NCBI RefSeq assembly: GCF_964355755.1
Contig: NC_092680.1
Coordinates: forward strand, 21,987,001 to 22,051,000
Source of the DNA: Antedon mediterranea
Taxonomy: Eukaryota; Echinodermata; Crinoidea; Comatulida; Antedonidae
DNA: 64,000 nucleotides
Direction: 5' to 3'
Part shown: one piece after another, positions 12,284 through 23,600 of the stretch
Layout: each line of letters opens with the position of its first letter
Numbering within the stretch: position 1 is the first letter of the stretch
Notes under the pieces: model-generated
What the model was told of the DNA's origin: nothing
What the model saw: the letters and a program-made list of their open reading frames with translations, nothing else
Database searches by the model: none
Translations under genes and position numbers: made by a program

Positions 12284-12766
12284 CCACAAATCTTTACATA
12301 TACTGGTCAATCAAGCTGAGTGTGGCATGTATGTCAGAATGGCTCTATTGGCACTGGTCCTGGGAAAGTGCTAGCCACAAATCTTTACATATACTGGTCA
12401 ATCAAGCTGAGTGTGGCATGTATGTCAGAATGGCTCTATTGGCACTGGTCCTGGGAAAGTGCTAGCCACAAATCTTTACATATACTGGTCAATCAAGCTG
12501 AGTGTGGCATGTATGTCAGAATGGCTCTATTGGCACTGGTCCTGGGAAAGTGCTAGCCACAAATCTTTACATATACTGGTCAATCAAGCTGAGTGTGGCA
12601 TGTATGTCAGAATGGCTCTATTGGCACTGGTCCTGGGAAAGTGCTAGCCACAAATCTTTACATATACTGGTCAATCAAGCTGAGTGTGGCATGTATGTCA
12701 GAATGGCTCTATTGGCACTGGTCCTGGGAAAGTGCTAGCCAGAAATCTTTACATATACTGGTCAAT
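12221..12766 (+). repeat. 91-bp tandem duplication of the CAD terminus, six copies
   Basis: Six head-to-tail 91-bp units start at 12221, 12312, 12403, 12494, 12585 and 12676. The first contains the last 20 CAD codons and the TAG stop plus 28 bp of 3' UTR. The other five repeat this material in the 3' UTR, each with its own copy of the stop. They are essentially identical, with one change seen in the last copy. Because 91 is not a multiple of three the copies fall in different frames, and translation ends in the first copy. Confidence 0.96.
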
Positions 12767-13093
12767 TATCGAATGGCATTATGGGGACTGGCCAAATGCT
12801 TGCCATTGACCTTTTTCAATTTATCTAGGCCTAAGAATACATTTTGAGTACAGACCAAATAACTTAATATTTTGAGTGTCTTAAAATACTGTAAGTGTAA
12901 TACATTCCTAAATATACTTAAAGTTTGTATACATTATCAACAGCAGTAAAATTGGTTAAGAAAATGAATTAAAGTAAATAATTATGGAATTCGCACAAGC
13001 CGCACAACAGTAGTTCATAAGAAATATACTGTCAAATGTATTATCAATTTTTCGTAACAAAAGTTATATATTTACGCACATTGAAATATGAGA

Positions 13094-13099
13094 AATAAA
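13094..13099 (+). promoter_or_regulatory. Candidate CAD poly(A) signal
   Basis: This is a canonical AATAAA, 811 bp after the CAD stop and beyond the terminal tandem repeat, just before the first MITE. No transcript data are available to confirm use. No other AATAAA was noticed between the stop and this point. Confidence 0.4.
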
Positions 13100-13165
13100 A
13101 GATAATACAGTACTAGCTTGTACAGTGGCGTGTTGTTTTCATTTATATGTATCAATGAAAATTAA

Positions 13166-13713
13166 AGATGTATTGTCCCTTTGACTAATTCCCAAAAAAT
13201 AAAAAATAAAAGATTTTGAAAAAAGGTGGCTCATTTTGAAGTATCATAATAATTATTAACTATCACCAAAAAATTTTCGAAAAAAAAAATCATTTAACTG
13301 AAATACAGACGTTGTTTTTGTTAAAAAAATAACTTTGACTTCCAGTCAAAGTTTTCGATAAAAACATATCCCATAATGAAACGCGCTTGTTAGGCTACTC
13401 TGTATCCATAATAATAAAACTTCCTTATGATCCGTGTGAAAATACCTTCTGAACCGTGACAAGTTGTAAACAATCCTAATTAACGTATGCATAATGCGTA
13501 CTCATGGTTTGAAATCTTTGTTTACTTTCGCTTGCGATGATTTTCCAGATGAAATGTAATCAAACTAATTTACCTGTTAATTACGTAAACTTATTGTTTT
13601 TAGCTCGAATTTTCGACTTAAAGTAAATAACTTTAATATTACTTTGATATGGCAACTTTAAATTTAGAATATTTTGACCTTCATTTTTTTGTGTTTCAAG
13701 GGACAATACATCT
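13166..13713. mobile_element. TTAA-flanked MITE of a second family (548 bp)
   Basis: Bounded by TTAA at 13162-13165 and 13714-13717, with terminal inverted repeats AGATGTATTGTCCCTT on both sides (one base differs beyond that). There is no coding capacity. The right-hand TTAA is also the left-hand TTAA of the next MITE, so the two elements abut. Confidence 0.85.
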
Positions 13714-13717
13714 TTAA

Positions 13718-14343
13718 AGCCCCATTCCCTACGTTTTTTAGATCTAATTTAAGATCACAAACTATATTTAATGTAAAAATAATACTATATGGTCCTATTG
13801 CGATAACTTTTTTCGTCTTTAAACGGTTAAAAATGTGAAAAATAAGTCAATTCTAATAATTATAGCGGCCCGCTATAAATCCCAAAATGCATTGCGCGCG
13901 GATTGATATTTTTGTTTTTCACCTGTAATTCGCCCATTTTTCGATCGATTGTGAGGCCAAAACAAATGGAAGACTCCTAACTTTTCAGCGGAAATACCGA
14001 GTTTTCCCCAATTTGTATCAACGGAGTCTGGCAAAAATAGAAAGACAATTAATGCAGCAACTATACAACGTCAGGCTAGGTATATAGGTAGCGTACGATG
14101 TTCGTACGTTACCGATGTTTAACAGCTAGGCCTACAAAACTAAGCCTAGCTAGGCTAGGCCTAAGACCGTCCACGAGAGGTTGATCGCCGCGAGCTACTT
14201 AGGTAGTGCATTGTTTCTCACTTTTTATCATAATTTACCATAAAACGTACATTTAAGACAAGGAATGACATGGTTTAATATTTTTAAAGTGATATATATG
14301 TATTATTTTCCAAAAAACGTCCAAAATTGCAGGGAAGGGGTCT
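13718..14343. mobile_element. TTAA-flanked MITE, copy 2 (626 bp)
   Basis: Same family, same orientation and same 626-bp length as the copy at 4363-4988, with about 98% identity by eye. It is flanked by TTAA at 13714-13717 and 14344-14347. The near identity and intact ends indicate fairly recent movement. Confidence 0.9.
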
Positions 14344-14830
14344 TTAAACAATGATCAATCATTGTTGGTCATTCTTCAGTCTGTTTTTCACCGGGGAATT
14401 ATTTCTTGAATAATAATATGGCCAAAATCCGATTATCGCCCTCTGATGTTTTGATTGACGTTACCACCGCTGAGCGCGCCGCTGGATGATGCTGCCTGCC
14501 GAAAAGAAGAAAAACGCGCGAACGCCAACGTTCCCAAAATAGAGGGGGCGTGCTTGATCTATTGGCTTTTTTTGGGTAGGAGGTGGATGGATGGTGGATG
14601 AATTGAATTCCCGCATGTGGACTTTGGAAAGAGCCGTTAAAAAGTACTATTTTTTTGTGGTGTTATGCCTAATGCTTGTTTCAATTATAGATTTAACTAT
14701 TTAAAAATCAGTACATAGCATTGGTACCATAATATAAGGCTAGAGGTGTGCTGTTTTAGGCCTGTCTAGCTAGGCCCTAGCTAGCCTAGCTAGCCAGGCC
14801 TAGAAAGGCCGGCGCTAGGCTAGGGGTGCC

Positions 14831-17258
14831 TGATCATTTCGGCCGCCGGTTATGGAATTGCCAAATTCATGAAGCGCCAAAAAGGACAAAATATGTATTG
14901 TTCATTTCGGCCGCCGGAATTGTAATATGTATGACACGCCACGTGTGTTAAAATGTTAATAGTTTACTGATAGTGGATACCTGTATTATTAATTTCAAAT
15001 CGACGGTCTTCAATTCCAGAAACAGCAGCGATATTTCTGGCGTGCACATTGCCATCATTACAGTGAATATTAATGATATTTTCAGCAAACGTTGCACTCT
15101 AGGCCTACATTTATAATGTAAGAATGTTTATTAAACCTAATTAATACTGTTTTTTTCCTCAATTTATTTACAGATGCCAAGAAGTAATGGTTGTTTTTTT
15201 TAAATAAAGTGGTTTTTGGGTTTTTGTTTTATCTTGCAAATTGTATTATTTAAATGTCGGAAATTAATTTAGATATTTTTAAATTATTTACCAGTATTAT
15301 TACTTTATTATTTATATTGATAATGATAAACAACTTAGAACATTCTTTCTGTGCCGCGCCTATCAATCTAATCTTTTTGCTGTTTTACGATATACGATCC
15401 ATACGTTAGGTATAGCCTCCCTCACTGTCGAACAGATACCGGTAACTTTTATTACAATACAATACAATTGAAAAAAATGGGAAATATAGTGGTTATGAGC
15501 CTCGTTTGGCGTATGTATAATAATAATATGCAGAAATAAGAAAAGTATAATACGCATACGATATAGAATATAGTGGACAAATCAAAACATTAAACATTAA
15601 AGTATAATACGCATACGATATAGAATATAGTGGACAAATCAAAACATTAAAGTATAATACGCATACGATATAGAATATAGTGGACAAATCAAAACATTAA
15701 ACATTAAAGTATAATACGCATACGATATAGAATATAGTGGACAAATTTAAACATTAAAGTATAATAAGCATACGATATAGAATATAGTGGACAAATCAAA
15801 ACATTAAACATTAAAGTATAATACGCATACGATATAGAATATAGTGGACAAATCAAAACATTAAACATTAAAGTATAATACGCATACGATATAGAATATA
15901 GTGGACAAATCAAAACATTAAACATTAAAGTATAATATGCATACGATATAGAATATAGTGGACAAATCAAAACATTAAAACTAACTGTGTCTCTTATAAA
16001 TACTTGGTATTTATCAGCTACTTGTTGTGAATGATTACGGTAAGACACTAGCCTAAATTAAGCATTATACATTCCAACTGTTAAGACTCTTTCGCCAGCG
16101 AGATTGCCCGCTTTTTCATTTGCCGACTGATACGTAGCCCTATTACCAGTTTTACTTTAAAATACATAGCTTTTATTTTATATAGAAAAAACGTCGCCAT
16201 TTAAATTAAATGGGAATCCCGGATTTTTTAGTTTTAGCGGACGCGCATGCGTGGCACACGTGCAGCTCAATACGGCCGTCGTTTCCGCAGCCAAAACAAA
16301 ATATCGGTTAATGTTTCAACCAATAAAAGTGCGCATGATCAGTAATTACCAAACAACCAGATGCCCAATCACATTGCAACAATTTGTCCTTCACGTCAAA
16401 GAGTAAAAATTATCGCCTTTATCCGATAATTATCCGATTTGAATGAGAAAAAAAAAAATTTCCGCGTAATTGATCGAACCCTCTTCCTTCCTTGGATATT
16501 TTGACAAACAAAAAACAATGCATTGTGCGTCATCGCATGTTTATTGAAATTTAATATAATTATATAAAAAAAAGATAGTTTAGACTGTTTAGAGTCGGAT
16601 TTTTTTAGCCAGCCTTTATTTTAAAAAAAAGAATTTTATGATGAAATGCGTCCGACAATGACAAAGAAAATTCCCATCAGATATGTAGGGTTATCGTTAT
16701 CGGCGGTTTCAAAGATCATTTGTGTGTACTAAGGTATTAAAACCAAGACAATAATGTTTGTAAAACTCATCCTAGTAGGGCATTTTGTTGAGAAATTATA
16801 AATAAATCTTCCCTATCGCAAAGCTTTCATTTGTTTTTAATAAGAAAGAGGTGCTGCTGAAGTTTTTTTATGTGCCAGTCAAAAACACTTTTATTTGTAT
16901 GTTTTACAGTACATTTATAATATATTCATAAAGAAATATATTTTTACAAAGCACACGCATCTTCGGGACCTGTAAAAATAAATAAACATTTAATCAATAT
17001 TCATATATTCAGACGGTAAAATAATATAAAAAATGTATTTAGCCCATCGCACAACTGATCTCTGATTTAAATGACCATGTAGTTCTCTGTGGCGTTCCAT
17101 AGACTTGGTAACATTATTTTTCACTGTAATACTGTACAGTTATTATTGGCTATTTCAATTTAGTGCGCCATACCTGGCGGCCGAAATGATCATGCCATAT
17201 TTTGTCCTTTTTGGAGTTTTATGAATTTGGTCGTTCAATAACCGGCGGCCGAAATGAT
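14831..17258. mobile_element. 2.4-kb inverted-repeat element between CAD and SMC6
   Basis: The left arm at 14831-14918 and the right arm at 17174-17258 are inverted copies of each other. They share TCATTTCGGCCGCCGG, CCAAATTCAT and CCAAAAAGGACAAAATATG in the same order. Each arm itself contains the CATTTCGGCCGCC word twice, about 65 bp apart. The interior has no recognisable coding sequence, only a tandem array (15540-15980) and AT-rich DNA. A foldback or non-autonomous DNA element is the simplest reading; target-site duplications were not identified. Confidence 0.6.
15540..15980. repeat. 47-57-bp minisatellite, about eight copies
   Basis: Tandem units built on CGCATACGATATAGAATATA and TGGACAAATCAAAACATTAA alternate between a 57-bp form, with a duplicated AAACATT, and a 47-bp form without it. 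Minus-strand open frames here (Tyr/Ile/Ser-rich) come only from the repeat. The array lies inside the inverted-repeat element. Confidence 0.92.
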
Positions 17259-17623
17259 TGCCGTCCGAAATGCACTGTAACCGGCCTAGGATGGCTAGCC
17301 TGCTCTAGCTAGAGTCTAGACTAGGCCTATAATTAATAATAATATTAGCGGGTTGTGCCTAGCCAGCAGCAGGTTTAGTTTAGTAGTTAGCTAGTGATGG
17401 CCAACATTTAGTAGAGGGGTAGTTATTAAATAGTAGGCCCAGTTAGAGTTTTGCTGTATTACTGTTTAGTATTAGAGACTTAATGTGAATGAGAGTGCCA
17501 ATTATTATTTATTAATCCACTTCCTTCATTTTACATTTATATGATCCATTTTCTACTAGGCCTAGCCTATTATCAATATTAAACATATGCTTTCTTTTGT
17601 TTTACATTACTAAACAGATAAAA

Positions 17624-20600
17624 ATGTCAGTTGTGAAACGGACATCACAAAATGTTGAAGATGATCCTACGAGAAAAAGACGAAAAACTGGAGAGGACGA
17701 AAACAGTGATCCAGACCTAGACTCGGATGCAGAGGAAGAGGTGTTAATTCAATCATAACTAAATTAAATCTAAATTGATATTGTTTTTTGTCTGATTCAA
17801 AGTTCTTTCAATTTTAGTGGTATTTGTTAGGGAAATGCAAGAAGTATTTAAAATTAAAACATATTATATTCAGTCAAGGGTAAAATGGCAAAAGGTACAT
17901 GACCACAGTGCTGATTTTGCCATTTTCCCCCTGTATTAGTTAAAATCATTGACAAAATTAATTGAATTGAACCAGGAGTGGGAAGATGTGAATTAACCAC
18001 TCACCATTGGCTCACTACGAGTGCTTAAATTTCAGGAAAAACAATGATAAAATATTAAGTTGATTTCATTCACTATCTAATATTGTAGCCTAGTAATTGT
18101 AACCCCTTGGTAAAAAAAATGAAGTGGAGAAATGAAGCAGCATGGCATGACAATTGTAAGAGGTTAGAATGAATATCAATTTATTAATTAAAATGAGTAA
18201 TATACTTTCTTTCAGGGTAATTCAGTTGGAATTATTGAGAGAATAGTACTGAAGAACTTTATGTGTCATGGTCATTTAGACTTTTCTTTTGGGCCAAATG
18301 TCAACTTTGTTGTTGGTAGAAATGGAAGTAAGTGATATAAAATTATGTTTAGTAATGTTGGTGTCACAGTATTTTATCATTAAATTACAACTAAAAATGT
18401 ACTGTCGTTTGCTGTGTGTCTAAACAGAACAGCAAAACACAATGTCAATTAGTTTACCTCAACAAATACAAAAAAGGGTACTTGGAATGAAATAGTACAT
18501 TTTTTTAAATAGTGAAAGATATTTCTAAAAACGCTGTATAATGATTATATATACAAATCAGTCAACATAGAACTTTAAAATATTAGGGAAAAAACTATTT
18601 TATGTCATTGCAACTACTTGTAATTAACTATTGTTAATATTAATTATGATGTTTATGAGTTTAATACTGAATATATTATTTTGTAATTAAATTGTATTAT
18701 ATAGGTGGCAAGAGTGCTGTTCTGACTGCTTTGGTAGTAGGTTTAGGAGGAAAGGCTAATATCACTGGAAGAGGATCATCTATGAAAAACTTTGTTAAAA
18801 ATCAAAAAAGGTAATTCTAATATATAAATATATTTATAAGTGGTATAAAATAGTTTAGTTTTTAAATGCAGTTATATTACATTTTTAGAGGTATATTTTA
18901 ATTTCAGTTATGCAGAAATTACAATCAAAATTAGCAATCAGGGAACGGATGCATTCAAGCATGACTTGTACGGCAACTCGGTGACCGTCATTCGTCGAAT
19001 TAATCAAGATGGTCAGTCGTTTTATAAACTAAAAAGTGAGAAAGGTGCAGTTGTATCGACAAAGAAGGAAGAGCTTACCCACCTCCTTGACCAATTCAAC
19101 ATACAAGTGGACAATCCAGTCTCTATTCTAAATCAGGACACAAGCCGTAACTTTCTTCAATCAAAGTTACCAACTGACCGCTATAAGGTATAAATGTTAA
19201 CTCGATGTAGTCTGTGCTTTTAGCTTGGTATTCAATGTTAAATGATTATTATGTCTGTGCTTTCAGCTTGGTATTCAATGTTAACTCGATGTAGTCTGTG
19301 CTTTCAGCTTGGTATTCAATGTTAAATGATTATTATAGCATGGCTGCCTTTAAGTTATCCCAGCTGATTGCCATAAGATAGTTAACATTAATGTAGTCTT
19401 AATGTCTTCCCACAAATACCGAATGGCTGCCTTTAAGTTATCCTACCTGATTGCCATTAAGATAGTTAACATTAATGTATAGTCTTAATGTCTTCCCACA
19501 AATACCGAATGGCTGCCTTTAAGTTATCCTACCTGATTGCCATTAAGATAGCTAACATTAATGTAGTCTTAATGTCTTCCCACAAATACCGAATGGCTGC
19601 CTTTAAGTTATCCTACCTGATTGCCATTAAGATAGCTAACATTAATGTAGTCTTAATGTCTTCCCACAAATACCGATTGTTATTTATATTAATATTTATA
19701 TTTCAGTTTTTTCTGAAGGCAACACAACTTCAGCAAATGACAACTGATTACAACACTATTCAGGAGCAAAAGGATATCACGGAAGTAACATTGGCAGATA
19801 GAAAGAAAGTAAGTATCTATGTATTTAACATGTAAACAGGAAGTAAGTATCTATGTATTTAACATGTAAACAGGAAGTAAGTATCTATGTATTTAACATG
19901 TAAACAGGAAGTAAGTATCTATGTATTTAACATGTAAACAGGAAGTAAGTATCTATGTATTTAACATGTAAACAGGAAGTAAGTATCTATGTATTTAACA
20001 TGTAAACAGGAAGTAAGTATCTATGTATTTAACATGTAAACAGGAAGTAAGTATCTATGTATTTAACATGTAAACAGGAAGTAAGTATCTATGTATTTAA
20101 CATGTAAACAGGAAGTAAGTATCTATGTATTTAACATGTAAACAGGAAGTAAGTATCTATGTATTTAACATGTAAACAGGAAGTAAGTATCTATGTATTT
20201 AACATGTAAACAGGAAGTAAGTATCTATGTATTTAACATGTAAACAGGAAGTAAGTATCTATGTATTTAACATGTAAACAGGAAGTAAGTATCTATGTAC
20301 TTAACATGTAATCAGGAAGTAAGTATCTATGTACTTAACATGTAAACAGGAAGTAAGTATCTATGTATTTAACATGTAAACAGGAAGTAAGTATCTATGT
20401 ATTTAACATGTAAACAGGAAGTAAGTATCTATGTATTTAACATGTAAACAGGAAGTAAGTATCTATGTATTTAACATGTAAACAGAAAGTAATTAAAATA
20501 TAACTTGAATTGCTGTGGAAATATTTTCTTGGTTAAATATCTAATTTTATCCTAATTGTTAGAGTCTGGAAGAACTTGATAAAGACGTTCAAGAAAAGAA

Positions 20601-23600
20601 ACAAAGGTTTCAAGATTTGACTGCTCTTAATGCGCTGAAGGAAAAGAAAGAAGAACTAATCAAGATGTCTGCCTGGGCTCAAGTTGCAGTGATTGAGAAC
20701 CAGTTAGATCCTATAATCAGAAATATAAAGAAAGAAGAAAACAGAACTCCAAAGTTTGATCAAAAAGTAGAAGAGTCTGAAGTGAAGGTGAATCAAGTTG
20801 AAGCTGAGTACCAGGAAATTGATACATCATTGCAGGAACATTTACAGATGGCTGAGGACTTGAAACCAGATCTTGATCTTGCCAAACAAGAACGTGATGA
20901 AGAGAAATCTGGCTTGAAAAGTATACAGAATAACTTAAAACAATCAAGAAGTACATTAAGAACATTGAATGATGAGAAAAAAGAACTAGAAGATGAAATA
21001 TCTAAACTAAAAAACACGTAAGTAAACCTAACCAGTTAGGGGAGAATGGCAAAATCAGCACTGTTCATGTTACAAGAGTTGTCAAAACAATATAGATTAT
21101 CTTATAAATCTCCTAGAAAGGAGAACGCCTTCTTTCCCCTGACTGTAACTATAGATTATGCAAATATACTGAAACTGTAGTAGTTCTTGTGTATTAATAA
21201 TACACATTTCCAATTGACATTAGTATACTTAAAATTTATGATAATTGTGTATCAAATTGACATACTTCAATCCAATGATGTTTAATAGGGACTATGCAAC
21301 CTCTATTCTAGTACAATACAACCATATTGTTGCAGACCTTAAATATAACTCTAATTCTAACCAGATTCAGTAGATTTTATAATGCTACTATTTAACAGAG
21401 CTCATCAAGATTATGAAGAAGAAAGACATTTACGAGTGGCAGCAATAGAAGAGAAGAAAGAAGAAAGGGAAAGTTTCTCAAAAACATTGGCTGATAAAGA
21501 ACATGAGCTAAGTCAGTTTACATCCTCAGTCAGACGAGACCGTGCTCAATTGAGTCAGTTAAGGTATGAAAGAACATGGGCTAAGTCAGTTTAGTTTCTC
21601 AGTCAGACGAGACCGTGCTCAATTGGGTATTACAAAATAGCATATGTAGAATTTATTATTAGTATTATATAATAAATATTAAGATAAAGATGGTTATTTT
21701 ATTTGATAAGGCAAGAAGAAGAAGAAATATCAAGAAATTTGAGAGATCAGAATGTTCAACTGAATCGTTTAAAGTCAAGTCAAGCAAATCATATGAAGAT
21801 ATTTGGGGATTACACACCAAGATTATTGGAAGAGATCAACAAAGCTACCAGGAATAAACTCTTTCATAGAAAGCCAAAAGGACCTATAGGTATTGTTATA
21901 TTTTATTTATTTATTTTATTCAATTTTCAGGCACAAACAATAACTTATACAACGGTGCAGGACAAGAATTGGCTCTCTATAGAGAAATAACCTAAAAAAA
22001 ATTGCAAGGGATAGGAATCAGTGGTAAAACCTCATTACGCCAAGCAGCTGAAGCGGCGATGTGGGAAGACTTTTCATCGGAGCAGAAATAAATAATAATG
22101 ATATATTAATTTTACTATTTATTATAAATTATAAGAACTGCAAACAGTGCGGTGACATGGAAAGAATTTTAAACAGTGCGGTAAATTAAAGACATGGAAA
22201 GAATTTTCAACAGTGCGGTAAATTAAAGACATGGAAAGAATTTAAAACAGTGCGGAAAATTAAAGACATGGAAAGAATTTAAAACAGTGCGGTAAATTAA
22301 AGACATGGAAAGAATTTAAAACAGTGCGGTAAATTAAAGACATGGAAAGAATTTTATAATTATAAATGATATTTATGCTCTATTTTATACTCTGTAGGAT
22401 CACATATTTCATTGGTGGATGAGAAATGGGCACTTGCAATTGAGTGTTGTTTAAAAAGTTTAGTGTATGCTTACATTTGTCATGACTATCAAGACGAAAA
22501 GACATTAAAACAAATTATGCAACGAGTCATCCCACATAGTTATAAACCAGTTGTTATTGTGTCATCATTTGAGGTAAGTTATTGTATTTTATATGTGCAA
22601 CTTCTCATTAACAATAAGTAACATTAGCAGCTGTGTTTCTTTACATTAATTCAATTTCGAATTTTTTTAGGACGATAAGTATAGTGGTCTGATGAAAGTT
22701 TGTTCAACTGAGTTTCCGTGCCTGCTGGATCAGATAAAAATTGAAGATGCTGATGTTTTTAACTGCTTGATTGATCAGGTAAGACCCTGTCTGGGTTATC
22801 AATATTTTGTATTTATTTCATACACATCCAACAGTAGTGACTTGCCAATTGTAAGTAGATAAACCATAGTGAGGCTTATAGAGGTTACTTGAACTAGGTC
22901 AGGATTGAACTCTGGACCTTTGGATTAGAAGGTCACCAAGCTAGAGCTCCACAACTACTAATTCTAAGTATTTGTGTTTTATTTATAGAGAGGCATTGAA
23001 TCTGTAATCTTAATTGAGAGTGGAAGGCAGGCAAGAGACTACATGTTTTTGTCGCCACCACAGAACTGTAAAGAGTGCTTCACTTTAGAAGGTGACCAAA
23101 TTTATCCTGGTAAAAACCAAAGATCGTATGCATCAAACCAAACTAAAGCACGAGTACTTAAGGCTCGCTTAGAAGATGAAGTCAGGTAAGATGCTCTACA
23201 ATTAAAAAAGCATTGTTCTAAAAAAGTACTGCTACTACATACATTTTAATAGCAAAACAGCGCAACTGTAGTTAGTAAATCACATGCATGATTTTGCATG
23301 TTGAAATAAACAAATTAAACTATTGTACTTATATGTTGCTAAGGGATGTGGTCTTTGATATATTTATGTTTATTGCTATAGAGAGACAATGAATGAAATT
23401 GAAGCGATCAAACATAGTGGAAATGTGATACAGGAACAGATGAGGGAAATAAATAACCGCTTTAAACAAAGCCAAGGGCAGGAAAGATCTTTAGCAGTCC
23501 ATTGCAAGAAAATACAAGCCAAGATTAGCCAGTTATCAATGGCAAGTTTATTCATTATTAATAAATTACTAGAAATAGGAGGTTTGAATAATCTTTCATT

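Larger units (their letters stand above)
14344..17623. other. CAD-SMC6 spacer outside the listed elements
   Basis: No protein-coding gene was found in this spacer. 14349-14830 and 17259-17623 are rich in CTAGGCCTAG-like words. The SMC6 promoter must lie near the right-hand end. An AG at 17616-17617, seven bases before the SMC6 ATG, follows a pyrimidine-rich run and could be the acceptor of a 5' UTR intron. Confidence 0.5.

Noticed and set aside
12189-12847. Series of overlapping 61-84-codon frames after the CAD stop
   Set aside because: They are copies of the CAD C-terminus in the 91-bp tandem duplication, beyond the first stop.
15363-16048. Minus-strand Tyr/Ile/Ser-rich frames
   Set aside because: They come from the 47-57-bp tandem repeat and share its period.
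20717-21017. Minus-strand frames opposite the SMC6 coiled-coil exon
   Set aside because: Shadow of a real lysine/glutamate-rich coding exon on the other strand.
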